Below are positions 45,426 to 54,236 of a stretch of 64,000 nt of DNA, one piece after another (the first letter of the stretch is position 1; every line of letters begins with the position of its first letter). The position numbers and the translations under genes were made by a program. A model generated the notes under the pieces. That model was not told where the DNA came from and ran no database searches. It was given only the letters and a program-made list of their open reading frames with translations. The DNA is from DATAFF01 sp044870245 (lineage in GTDB: Bacteria > Pseudomonadota > Alphaproteobacteria > Rhizobiales > Aestuariivirgaceae), in the NCBI GenBank assembly GCA_044870245.1, contig JBIOYR010000124.1:1-64000 (forward strand), given 5' to 3'.

Positions 45426-46459
45426 CCGGCGACTGGACCCACCAACGTCACGAGGTCCGGAACTTCCTCGAAGCGGCCGCTCTTGCCTGCGCGAAACACC
45501 GCATCGAGAACCCGCATGTTCCTGACCGAATCCTCCAGCGGAAACGGCAAGCTGCGACCATTTCGCACGGCATCGGCGAACAGATCGCCCTGCAGCGTGT
45601 ACTGATCCACCACGTCGAACGTCTCGACGCGCGCCGACAGGTCGCCAAGCGCCGAGCCGTCATCGACGAAGATCCGGCATGGCCGGTCGGGCGGCGCGTT
45701 GAACGGGATCTCGATCTCGATTCGCCCCTCGGTGCCGAGGATCTGCATGCGCTGATAGGGCACGAGCTGGGTCGAGCAGAAGAACAGCGCCTGACCGTTC
45801 GGAAACTCCAGCAGGGCGCTGGTCAGCCGGTCGGTCGCGAAATGCGGGTCGTGCTCGATCTGGCTCGCCACCCTGAGCGGCTCCGCTTCGAACAGGAAGC
45901 GCGAGCCGACGATCGGGTAGCAGCCGATGTCATAGACCCCACCGCCGCCGATATCGGCCTGATTGCGCACATTGGCCGGGTCGCGGTTCATATAGCTGAA
46001 GCTGCCCTGGACCACCCTGAGCGTGCCGATTGCGCCGCTCCTGACCAGCTCGCGGGCCCTCAGCCACTGCGGATGGCAGCGCACCATGAACGCCTCCTGG
46101 ATCAGCTTGCCGGTGCGATCGCGCGCCGCGAGCAAGAGCTTTGCCTCCTCGGCGCTGAGCGCGATCGGCTTCTCGCAGAGCACGTGCTTGCCGGCTTCCG
46201 CGGCGGCGATCGACAGCGGCACATGCAGATGATTGGGCAGGGGATTGTAGACCGCCTCGATCTCGGGGTCCTGCAGCATCGCCTCATAAGACCCATGGGC
46301 CCGCGGAATCCCGACTGCCTTGGCCGCCGCCTCGGCACGGGCGAGATCGCGCGATGCGATGGCCACGATGCGGCAATTGGCGCTCTTCTGCATCGCCGGG
46401 ATCACCTTCTCCATGGCGATCCTCGCCGTTCCGATCACGCCGAAACGCACAGGTTCCAT
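45419..46459 (-). CDS. Gfo/Idh/MocA-family oxidoreductase
   Basis: A 346-residue NAD(P)-dependent oxidoreductase. The N-terminal Rossmann motif is FGVIGTARIAMEKVIPAM, and the conserved catalytic EKP is in HVLCEKPIALS (about residue 95), with a C-terminal GFO_IDH_MocA_C domain (GGVYDIGCYPI). Members oxidise sugars, inositols and amino-acid-like polyols; the substrate is not evident. Its stop overlaps that of the convergent CPBP gene. It lies 34 bp downstream of the M24 peptidase gene on the same strand and is probably co-transcribed. Confidence 0.9.
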   Translation of the reverse strand: MEPVRFGVIGTARIAMEKVIPAMQKSANCRIVAIASRDLARAEAAAKAVGIPRAHGSYEAMLQDPEIEAVYNPLPNHLHVPLSIAAAEAGKHVLCEKPIALSAEEAKLLLAARDRTGKLIQEAFMVRCHPQWLRARELVRSGAIGTLRVVQGSFSYMNRDPANVRNQADIGGGGVYDIGCYPIVGSRFLFEAEPLRVASQIEHDPHFATDRLTSALLEFPNGQALFFCSTQLVPYQRMQILGTEGRIEIEIPFNAPPDRPCRIFVDDGSALGDLSARVETFDVVDQYTLQGDLFADAVRNGRSLPFPLEDSVRNMRVLDAVFRAGKSGRFEEVPDLVTLVGPVAGQ

Positions 46460-46493
46460 GCTGTCCTCCTATCGCTCTGGTCGCGCCGGGCTG

Positions 46494-47666
46494 TCAGCCT
46501 ATCACCGGCATCTCGCGCGGCGCGCGGGTGGTCAGAAGCCTGGCGCCGCTGTCGGTGATCTCGACATTCTCCTCGTGCACGATCATCTTGCCGGGCTCGT
46601 ACTCGATGCCGGGCTCGATGGTGAGCACCATGCCCGCTTCGATGACGGTAGCGTCGCCCGGCATGTGGGATGGCGGCTCGGTGAGCTGCATGCCGAGCCC
46701 GTGGCCGAGCCGCCCGACATTGTTGCCGACCGACCCGGCAGCTTCGATGATCCGCGCCATGGCTTGGAAAACCTGATCGGTGGTCGCGCCCGGCACCGCC
46801 GCTTCGAGCCCCGCTTCGGTCGCCTGCCACATCGCCTCATGTGCCCGCTTGGCGGCATCGGAGATGGCGCCAACCGCATAGTTGCGGTCGAAGTCGCACC
46901 AATAGCCATCGAAGGTCGATCCGGTATCGAAGAACAGCACATCGCCCTCCGCGAGCAGCCGGTCATGCGGTCCGCACACGATCTGCGACACGCCTCCAGC
47001 TCCGGCGATCCCCGGCAGGAACGGCGTCGAATCGGCACCCAGCCGGGCAAGCTCGATCCTGAGCTTCCGACAGGCGTCTCTTTCGCTGTCGCCGCGCGTG
47101 ACGAGCTCCGGCACCGCCGCATAGGCTCGGGAGGCGATCTGGCAGATATGCTCGATATGGGCGATCTCGGCTGGCGTCTTCACCATGCGGATCTTCCAGA
47201 TGCATGGCGAGCCGTTGTCGAGCGCCAAACCCTGCACCCGGTTGCGTAGCGCGAGGAATTGCATGACAGGCATGCGCAGGCTGTGCTCGCGGCCAAGCTC
47301 GAACCCCACCCGACCGAACCGCCGCGGCAGATCACCGAGGACGCTCGCCAGGAGCGAGGTGCCGTCATCCGCCGGTCGCGGCGACGGCCAGCTGCGAATG
47401 TCCTCGATCCAGGTGCTCGCCATCTCCGGCACGCCGATCTCCGGTATGACCGCGATCGGACCGCCGCTCAACGGAACGACAAGGAACCATGGGCGGGTCG
47501 GGCTCTCCCAGAACTGCGAGTCGAAGCCCGAGAAGTAACGGACATTCGGCGGGGTCGACAGCACCAGCGCATCGAATGTCTGCTCCGCCATGATGGCCTA
47601 AGCCCGCTCGGTGCGGCGGGCAAACTCGTCCGGTGTGAAGCCTCGCTTTGGTGTCGGATTGTTCAT
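46494..47666 (-). CDS. M24-family metallopeptidase/creatinase-like hydrolase, interrupted by an in-frame amber codon
   Basis: A pita-bread-fold protein (Xaa-Pro dipeptidase/creatinase type). All five metal ligands are visible: FFDTGS, CDFDRNY, GHGLGM, IEPGI and ENVEIT. The family-like N-terminus MNNPTPKRGFTPDEFARRTERA starts at 47666 and is followed by TAG (47598-47600), then by AIMAEQTFDALVLST in the same frame. Homologues read straight through this point, probably with Gln, so a CAG-to-TAG change is likely. Translation can restart at ATG 47591, six bases on, giving 365 residues with the complete catalytic domain. It is divergent from the GcvPA-like gene and upstream of the Gfo/Idh/MocA gene. 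Confidence 0.85.
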
Positions 47667-47790
47667 GGTCGGTTTCGGCTCCCTTTGACTGCCGGCCATA
47701 ATATCGCAATCTGAGCGCCTGCAAGGTTGGACAGTCGAGCAGGGCTTGCTAGGTTGCTGCCTCGGCAAGGATTTCATTCGGGAGGACCGC

Positions 47791-49200
47791 TTGAAAGCGA
47801 ATGAGCCGCAGGCCCATCCCTGGATGGCGAATTCAACGGCCGCGACAAGGCAGGAGATGCTGGATGCCATCGGGGCCAAGTCGATTGCCGAGCTGTTCGA
47901 GCAGATTCCCGCCGATCACCGTCTCCGGCGACCGTTGAACCTGCCGCCGGCCCTCGTCAGCGAGGCCGAGCTCAGCCGCCACCTGGTCCAGCTGCTGCGG
48001 CGCAACCGCACGGGCGGGGACTGCCTGTCCTTTCTCGGCGCCGGATGCTGGCCGCACCACGTCCCGGCCGTTGTCGACGAGATCGTCGGGCGGACCGAGT
48101 TTCTCACCCCCGTCTGGGGCTCGCCGCAGTCCGATCATGGCCGCAACCAGGCCTGGTTCGAGTTCAACTCCGGGCTCGGCGAGCTCCTCGACATGGAGGT
48201 GGTGCAGCTGCCGGTCTATTCCTGGGGCTGTGCCGCCGGGCATGCCATCCGCATGGCGTCCCGGATCACCGGCCGTCACGAGGTGCTGTTGCCGCGCTTG
48301 AGCGATCCCGAGCGGTTGTCGGTCATCCGCACCTATTGCGAGCCGCCCGAGATGCCGCGCCACATCGAGGTCGTGCCGGTCGACAGCGACCAGACGGGTC
48401 TGCTGGACCTTGCCGATCTCGAGCGCAAGATCTCCCGGCGCACCGCCGCGATCTATTTCGAGAACCCGTCCTATCTCGGAATGATCGAGACCCAGGGCGC
48501 CGCGATATCGGCTATCGCCAAGCGGGCGGGCGCCGAGCTCATCATCGGCGCCGACCCGCTCTCGCTCGGCATCCTCAAGCCGCCGGCGCAATATGGCGCC
48601 GACATCGCCGTCGGACCGACCCAGCCGCTCGGCGTCCACATGAATGCCGGCGGTGGGGTCGGCGGCTATCTCGCCTCGCGCGACGAGGAGCGCTATGTCC
48701 GCGAGTACAACGGATTTCTGGTCTCGATCACCGAAACCGAGCGCGCCGGAGAATATGGCTTTGCGCTCGCCTCGGCGCATCAGACGTCCTATGGCATGCG
48801 CGAGGCCGGCAAGGACTGGACCGGCAATTCGGTCTATCTCTGGGCGATCGCTGCTGCCGTCTACATGTCGCTGCTCGGGCCTTCAGGGTTTCGCGAGATC
48901 GGCGAGCTGATCATCGCCAGGAGCCATTACGCAGCGCAGCGCCTGGCCGCCATCAAGGGCGTGCGACTGCCCTTCGTCCGTGGCTTCTTCAAGGAGTTCG
49001 TGGTCAATTTCGATGCGACCGGCCTGAGCGTCGCCGAGATCAACCGGCGGCTGCGCGACGAGCACGCCATCTTCGGCGGCAAGGACCTGTCCCGCGACCT
49101 TCCCGAGCTTGGCCAGTCGTCGCTTTTTTGCGTCACCGAGCTGCACACAGCGGCCGACATCGAGCGGTTGGTCACCAGCATGACCGAGGTGCTGTCATGA
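47791..49200 (+). CDS. Divergent glycine dehydrogenase (decarboxylating) subunit 1 homologue
   Basis: A 469-residue GcvPA-like PLP-fold protein. GcvPA-like features include HPWMANSTAATRQEMLDAIG at the N-terminus, SFLGAGCWPHHVPAVVDEI and AGGGVGGYLASRDEERYVREYNG. The segment that in true GcvPA reads YTPYQPEISQG is replaced by LTPVWGSPQSDHGRN, so the substrate may not be glycine. The start is TTG 47791 with GGGAGGACC five bases upstream; no ATG is as well placed. It overlaps the GcvPB-like gene by 4 bases. No GcvH or GcvT gene is present in the window. Confidence 0.85.
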   Translation: MKANEPQAHPWMANSTAATRQEMLDAIGAKSIAELFEQIPADHRLRRPLNLPPALVSEAELSRHLVQLLRRNRTGGDCLSFLGAGCWPHHVPAVVDEIVGRTEFLTPVWGSPQSDHGRNQAWFEFNSGLGELLDMEVVQLPVYSWGCAAGHAIRMASRITGRHEVLLPRLSDPERLSVIRTYCEPPEMPRHIEVVPVDSDQTGLLDLADLERKISRRTAAIYFENPSYLGMIETQGAAISAIAKRAGAELIIGADPLSLGILKPPAQYGADIAVGPTQPLGVHMNAGGGVGGYLASRDEERYVREYNGFLVSITETERAGEYGFALASAHQTSYGMREAGKDWTGNSVYLWAIAAAVYMSLLGPSGFREIGELIIARSHYAAQRLAAIKGVRLPFVRGFFKEFVVNFDATGLSVAEINRRLRDEHAIFGGKDLSRDLPELGQSSLFCVTELHTAADIERLVTSMTEVLS

Positions 49201-50738
49201 GCCGGTCCGAGCCTCGCGAGTATCACGCGCCGGTATGGAACGAGCCGGTCGTCATGGAGCTGTCGCATCCAGGCCGCCGCGGCCAGGTGTTTCCGCCTCC
49301 CGAGGACACCGTCACCGCCCTTGTCGGTTCGCCTGAGGATCTGGTGCCGAAGGCGATGCGGCGGACCGATGTGCCGGCGCTGCCGGAACTCACCGAGCCC
49401 GAGGTGCAGCACCATTACCTCAAGCTCAGCCAGCAGACGCTTGGCATGGTGAACATCTCGCTGTTCGGCACCTGCACGATGAAATACAACCCGCGCGCCT
49501 GCGAGGAGGCCGCCCGCCTCTTGCGCGAGGTGCACCCGCTGCAGCATGAGGACACTCTCCAGGGCATTCTTCAGGTCATTCACGACTTCGACCTGATCCT
49601 GCGCGAGCTGTCGGGAATGGATCGGTTCATCTTCCAGGCCGGCGGCGGCGCCGATGCCGCCTATACCCATTGCGTGGTGACCCGGGCCTACCACCAGTCG
49701 CGTGGCGAGCTCGCGCAGCGCAACGAGATCGTGACCTCGATCCAGGCGCATCCCTGCAATGCCGCGACGGCCGCGGCAGCCGGCTTCAAGGTCGTCACCT
49801 TGATGCTCGAGGAGAACGGCTATCCCTCGCTCGAAGCGCTGAAGGCCGCCGTGTCCAACCGCACCGCCGCCCTGATGATCGGCAACCCGGACGACATGGG
49901 CATCTACAATCCCGCCATCAAGGACTGGGTCGGGATCGTCCACGATGCCGGCGGCTTGTGCTTCTATGATCATGCCAATTTCAATGGCGTGATGGGCAAG
50001 CTCCGGGCGAGCGAGCTCGGCTTCGATGCCTGCATGTACATGCTGCACAAGACTTTCGGCGCGCCGAAGGGCGGCGGCGGCCCGGCGGTCGGCGCCTATG
50101 GCTGCTCGGCCGCCCTGGCGCCGTTCCTCCCCGGTCCGGTGGTCGTCAACGACAACGGGCATTACCGGTTCGCTGACACCCGCCCCCTCGGTGTCGGCAA
50201 GGTGCGCGAGTTTTTCGGCAATGTTCCGCAGATCCTCAAGGCCTATGGCTGGGCCCGCGCCATGGGTGCCGCCGGCATCGATCAGGCCTCTGACCTGTCG
50301 GTTCTCGCAAACAACTACATGGACCGGAAGCTTGCCGAGATCCCGGGCCTCAGCCGCTCCAATCCCGACAACCGGCAGTGGCGCATGGAGATGACGCGCT
50401 GGGGCTTGGGCAAGCTCAAGGAGGAGACCGGCATCGGCACCGTCGAGGTGGCGAACCGCATGGCCGACTACGGCATCGATCCCTGGTGGATGAGCCATGA
50501 GCCCTGGGTCGTGCCCGAGCCGTTCACGCCCGAAGCCGGCGAGATGTACTCGAAGGAGGACATCGACAGCTGGATCTCGGTCGTGGCGCGGATCGTGCGC
50601 GAGGCCTATGAGACGCCGGATCTCGTCAGGACGGCGCCGCATCGCCAGGCCATCCACAAGATCAAGGGAGAAGTGCTCGACGATCCTGCCCGCTGGGCCA
50701 TGACCTGGCGGGCCCATCTGCGCAAGCACCGCCGATGA
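49197..50738 (+). CDS. Divergent glycine dehydrogenase (decarboxylating) subunit 2 homologue
   Basis: A 513-residue GcvPB-like protein carrying the PLP lysine K285 in MLHKTFGAPKGGGGP. Conserved family segments include CTMKYNPRACEEAARLL, FDACMYMLHKTF and DHANFNGVMGKLR. The usual PHGGGGPG becomes PKGGGGPA, with Lys291 in place of a conserved His next to the cofactor. The ATG overlaps the stop of subunit 1 (ATGA), and its own stop overlaps the next start, so four genes are strictly coupled. Probably a PLP decarboxylase or lyase on an amino-acid derivative (inference). Confidence 0.87.
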   Translation: MSRSEPREYHAPVWNEPVVMELSHPGRRGQVFPPPEDTVTALVGSPEDLVPKAMRRTDVPALPELTEPEVQHHYLKLSQQTLGMVNISLFGTCTMKYNPRACEEAARLLREVHPLQHEDTLQGILQVIHDFDLILRELSGMDRFIFQAGGGADAAYTHCVVTRAYHQSRGELAQRNEIVTSIQAHPCNAATAAAAGFKVVTLMLEENGYPSLEALKAAVSNRTAALMIGNPDDMGIYNPAIKDWVGIVHDAGGLCFYDHANFNGVMGKLRASELGFDACMYMLHKTFGAPKGGGGPAVGAYGCSAALAPFLPGPVVVNDNGHYRFADTRPLGVGKVREFFGNVPQILKAYGWARAMGAAGIDQASDLSVLANNYMDRKLAEIPGLSRSNPDNRQWRMEMTRWGLGKLKEETGIGTVEVANRMADYGIDPWWMSHEPWVVPEPFTPEAGEMYSKEDIDSWISVVARIVREAYETPDLVRTAPHRQAIHKIKGEVLDDPARWAMTWRAHLRKHRR

Positions 50739-52210
50739 AGGCGATGCGTCCCGAGCGCATCGCCCTCGTGCCCGGCCTCGAGATCAGCCGCATCGTCACC
50801 GGTCTATGGCAGGTCGCCGATCTGGAGCGCGACGGACACCCGCTCGATCCCGAGGTCGCCTCGGGCGAGCTTGCCCGCTATGTCGCAGCCGGGTTCGACA
50901 CTTTCGACATGGCGGATCATTATGGCAGCGCCGAGCTGATCATCGGTGGCCTGTCGCGCAAGGAGCGCGAGGGGGCGGCTGCTCCGTTCAGGGCCTTCAC
51001 CAAATGGTGCCCTGAGCCCGGCGAGATGCGCCCCGAGCTCGTGCGTGCCGCCGTCGAGCGTGCCCGCGAACGCATGGATGTCGAGCGGATCGACCTCATG
51101 CAGCTCCATTGGTGGATGTATGAGCATCCGGCCTATCTCGACGCGATGCGTACCCTTGCCAGGCTCAAGCAGGAGGGCCTGATCGGTGCGATCGGCGTCA
51201 CCAACTTCAACACCGACCATCTGAGGGTTCTGGTCAAGAGCGGGATTCCCATCGCCAGCAACCAGGTGAGCTTCTCGCTGATCGATCGCCGGGCGGCCGA
51301 GGACATGCAGGCCTTCTGCGGCGAGAACGGTATCAGGCTCATTGCCTATGGCACGCTGTGCGGCGGCTTTCTCTCCGAAGCCTGGCTCGATGCGCCTGAA
51401 CCTGCGGCGGTCGAGGACTGGAGCAAGATGAAATACGCCCGTTTCATTGCGGCAGCGGGCGGCTGGGCGCCGTTTCAGCGCATCCTCGCCGGCGTTGCCG
51501 CTGTCGCCGGTCGGCATGGCGCTTCGATCGCCAATGTGGCGACGCGCTGGGTGCTGCAGCAGCCCTCGGTCGCAGCCGTCATCGTCGGCGCCCGGCTGGG
51601 CGAGCGCGAGCACCGGGACGACAATCTTCACCTCTTCTCCTTCACCCTGGATTCGGAGGATCTCGCCACGCTCGAGGAAGCTTTCGCCACTGCCAGACGC
51701 ATTCCCGGCGACTGCGGCGATGAATATCGCAAGCCGCCCTATCTGACCGCATCGGGCGATCTCTCGCACCATCTGCAGAGCCTCCCGAAGCTCTATGAGG
51801 CCAGGCGATCGGGCGATGAGCTGTGGCGGATCGACTCCGGAAGCGTGTGGGAAGGAATTGCCGGCTACGCCCGCGCCATTCGCCGCGGCAACCAGATCTT
51901 CGTATCGGGCACCACCGCGACCCATGGCGCCGGTGACATGATCTGTCCCGGCGACGCAGCCGGTCAGACGGCCTATATTCTCGACAAGATCGCCGCCGCC
52001 CTGTCGGCGCTTGGTGCAAGTCTCGAGGATGTCGTGCTGACCCGCATCTATTTGGCAGATGCCGACCATTGGGAGGAGGTCTCGCGGGTCCATGGCCGAT
52101 ATTTTGCCGAGATCCGCCCGGCCAACACGCTGGTCGCGGTGTCGCATCTCATCGGCGACTATCTGGTGGAGATCGAATGCGAGGCGATCGTCGCGCGCGC
52201 ATCGGCTTGA
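50735..52210 (+). CDS. Aldo/keto reductase fused to a RidA (YjgF/YER057c) domain
   Basis: A 491-residue bifunctional protein. Residues about 10-330 are an aldo/keto reductase barrel (DTFDMADHYGSAE with the catalytic Asp/Tyr, LMQLHWWMYEHP, GAIGVTNFNTDHL, IASNQVSFSLID). Residues about 365-490 are a RidA domain (ARAIRRGNQIFVSGTT, YILDKIAAALSALGASLEDVVLTRIYLAD). The RidA arginine that carries imine deaminase activity is replaced by asparagine N464 (PANTLVAV). The fusion suggests that an imine or its carbonyl product is handled in one place. It overlaps the preceding gene by 4 bases and the following one by 34. Confidence 0.9.
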   Translation: MKAMRPERIALVPGLEISRIVTGLWQVADLERDGHPLDPEVASGELARYVAAGFDTFDMADHYGSAELIIGGLSRKEREGAAAPFRAFTKWCPEPGEMRPELVRAAVERARERMDVERIDLMQLHWWMYEHPAYLDAMRTLARLKQEGLIGAIGVTNFNTDHLRVLVKSGIPIASNQVSFSLIDRRAAEDMQAFCGENGIRLIAYGTLCGGFLSEAWLDAPEPAAVEDWSKMKYARFIAAAGGWAPFQRILAGVAAVAGRHGASIANVATRWVLQQPSVAAVIVGARLGEREHRDDNLHLFSFTLDSEDLATLEEAFATARRIPGDCGDEYRKPPYLTASGDLSHHLQSLPKLYEARRSGDELWRIDSGSVWEGIAGYARAIRRGNQIFVSGTTATHGAGDMICPGDAAGQTAYILDKIAAALSALGASLEDVVLTRIYLADADHWEEVSRVHGRYFAEIRPANTLVAVSHLIGDYLVEIECEAIVARASA

Positions 52211-53313
52211 TCGTCAATCCGATCGCCGGAATGGGGGGCACTGTCGGCCTCAAAGGCACTGATGGACCGGAGATCCTGGCCGAGGCGCGCCGCCGCGGCG
52301 CCGAGCCTCTGGCGCAGCAGCGGACGGTGCGTGCACTGACCAGCCTGTCGCGGCATCGCCATCATTGCGAGCTCCTCGCTGCTGCCGGCGAAATGGGGGA
52401 GGATGCAGCACTGAGCCTGGGCTTTCTTCCGGAGGTGGTCGGCACCCCTGAAACCAACACCGCTCCGCAGCACACCCGCAAGGCGGCCCGCGCCATGATC
52501 GAGCGCAATTGTGCGCTGATCCTGTTCGCCGGCGGCGACGGCACGGCGCGCGACGTCCATGAAGGCGCAGGTGGTGGCATGCCTCTCCTCGGCATCCCGA
52601 CCGGCGTCAAGATGCACTCGGCAGTGTTCGCCGTCAGTCCCGAGGCGGCCGGCGTGCTCACGGCGCTGTTCGTCGAGGACGGGGACAATCGCATCGGCTT
52701 CCGCAGCTGCGAGATCATGGATATCGACGAGACCGCGGTCCGCCAGGGCCGCCCCGCCGCCAGGCTGCATGGCTATGCGCCCGTTCCCTATGAGCGCAAC
52801 CTCCTTCAGCACGCCAAGCTTCGCGCACCACCCGAGGATGATGCCGCCATCGATGCCGCGGCCTGCGAGATCGCCGGCGCGATGCGGCCCGGCATGGCCT
52901 ATGTGGTCGGACCCGGTCGCAGCGCCAAGCGCGTGCTGGCGGCACTCGGCCTCGAGGGATCGCTGCTCGGCGTCGATTTGGTGATCGGCCGCAAGCTCGC
53001 CGGCACCGATCTCGGCGAGGCCGATCTGCTGCGCCTTTGCGCCGGGCTGGAGCTCGGCATCATTGTCGGGGTGACCGGCGGGCAGGGGTTCATTTTCGGC
53101 CGCGGCAACCAGCCGATCAGCCCCGGCATCATCCGCCGGGCCGGGCGCGACGGGCTGATCGTTCTCGCGGGTGCGCGCAAGCTTGCCTGCCTTGAAACCC
53201 GCCGGCTGCTGCTCGATACCGGGGACCCGCGCCTCGATGCGGCGCTTCAGGGCTATATGCAGATCGTCACCGGTCCCGGCGAGCGGGCGGTCATGCGGGT
53301 TTCGGCCAGCTAG
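52177..53313 (+). CDS. ATP-NAD/AcoX-type kinase family protein
   Basis: A 378-residue protein of the ATP-NAD kinase/AcoX superfamily. The N-terminus has RIGLIVNPIAGMGG and the catalytic motif is LILFAGGDGTARDV. The rest is longer than ordinary NAD kinase and AcoX-like (LLGIPTGVKMHSAVFAVSPEAAG, CEIMDIDETAVRQGR). AcoX proteins occur in acetoin operons with unproven function. The ATG 52177 has GGTGGAG upstream; it begins inside the RidA domain of the previous gene, in another frame. It is the last gene of the coupled block beginning with the GcvPA homologue. Confidence 0.85.
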   Translation: MRGDRRARIGLIVNPIAGMGGTVGLKGTDGPEILAEARRRGAEPLAQQRTVRALTSLSRHRHHCELLAAAGEMGEDAALSLGFLPEVVGTPETNTAPQHTRKAARAMIERNCALILFAGGDGTARDVHEGAGGGMPLLGIPTGVKMHSAVFAVSPEAAGVLTALFVEDGDNRIGFRSCEIMDIDETAVRQGRPAARLHGYAPVPYERNLLQHAKLRAPPEDDAAIDAAACEIAGAMRPGMAYVVGPGRSAKRVLAALGLEGSLLGVDLVIGRKLAGTDLGEADLLRLCAGLELGIIVGVTGGQGFIFGRGNQPISPGIIRRAGRDGLIVLAGARKLACLETRRLLLDTGDPRLDAALQGYMQIVTGPGERAVMRVSAS

Positions 53314-53320
53314 AAGCGGT

Positions 53321-53339
53321 TTGTATACAACGAGTATAC
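53321..53339. promoter_or_regulatory. Tandem GTATAC operator before the ABC importer operon
   Basis: A perfect palindrome TTGTATACAA (53321-53330) is followed by a second GTATAC core (53334-53339); the two cores lie 11 bp apart, one helical turn. A weak -35 (TTGACG, 53342-53347) and -10 (CAACAT, 53365-53370) follow. FadR/FCD-type GntR repressors commonly bind TnGTATACnA-like sites, and such a regulator is encoded 3 kb away. Confidence 0.55.
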
Positions 53340-53398
53340 CGTTGACGCCCCGCCGATCCTCATCCAACATCCGGATAAAAAGATAGGGAGAGAGCTCG

Positions 53399-54217
53399 AT
53401 GAGTGTGAAATTCTCGCGCCGTGCCTTGGGTGCCCTGTCGCCGCTGATGGCAGCCGGTTTCTTCATCTCCTCCGCCAACGCCAAGAGCCTTGACGACATC
53501 ATCAAGGCTGGCGTCCTGCGGATCGGCATCCACCCCAATTCGCCGCCCTTCAGCCAGCGCAGCGCCTCGGGCGATTTCGAGGGCTTTGATATTGCCATCG
53601 GCACCAAGATCGCCGAGGAGCTGAGGCTGAAGCCCGAATGGGTGCCGACCGAGACGGCGCAGCGCGTACCGTTTCTCGTCGCCGACACGATCGACATGTC
53701 GCTCGGCGGGCTGACGCGCAATTCCGAGCGCGCCAAGGTGATCGAGTACACCGTGCCGCTGCATACCGAGGTCATGGGCGTGCTGACCACCGACAAGAAC
53801 CCGGTTGGCAAATGGCAGGAGCTCAATGACGAGAAGTTCACCCTCGTCGACGTTCGCAGCGCCTGGACCATCGATTGGGCCAAGGAGAATCTCCCCAAGG
53901 CCAAGATGGAGATCGTCGACTCCAGCGCCGATGCCGTGCGGGCGATTGCTCAGGGCCGCGCCAATGCCCTGGTCGAGATGCTCGACTTCTTCACCGCCTT
54001 CACCAAGAACCACAGCGACGTGAAATGGGTGGTGCTCGACGAGAAGATCGATGTGGGTTGGGATTGCATCGGCGTGCAGAAGGGCAACTATGCGCTTCGC
54101 GACGTGCTCAACATCACGCTCTACAAGCTGCAGTCCTCGGGCTTCGTCGATGAGCAGTGGCGCAAGGCCTTCGGCTCCGATCCGCTGATGAAGGTGCCGG
54201 CACAGCCCTATTTCTGA
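53399..54217 (+). CDS. Polar amino-acid ABC transporter substrate-binding protein
   Basis: A 272-residue periplasmic solute receptor (SBP_bac_3 family). The signal peptide (MSVKFSRRALGALSPLMAAGFFISSANA) is followed by the family-like LRIGIHPNSPPFSQRSASGDFEGFDIAIGTKIAEEL. The ligand pocket region has DMSLGGLTRNSERAKVIEYTVPL and an Asp/Arg pair (DVRSAWTIDW). The ligand is expected to be an amino acid or a small cationic amino-acid derivative. GGGAGAGAG precedes the ATG. First gene of the importer operon with two permeases and an ATPase. Confidence 0.93.
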   Translation: MSVKFSRRALGALSPLMAAGFFISSANAKSLDDIIKAGVLRIGIHPNSPPFSQRSASGDFEGFDIAIGTKIAEELRLKPEWVPTETAQRVPFLVADTIDMSLGGLTRNSERAKVIEYTVPLHTEVMGVLTTDKNPVGKWQELNDEKFTLVDVRSAWTIDWAKENLPKAKMEIVDSSADAVRAIAQGRANALVEMLDFFTAFTKNHSDVKWVVLDEKIDVGWDCIGVQKGNYALRDVLNITLYKLQSSGFVDEQWRKAFGSDPLMKVPAQPYF

Positions 54218-54236
54218 TCCATAACCCGCCGCGGGC

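Noticed and set aside
48045..49196. Extension of the GcvPB-like frame far upstream
   Set aside because: The upstream part is out-of-frame reading of the GcvPA-like gene; the ATGA overlap at 49197 gives the family-like start.
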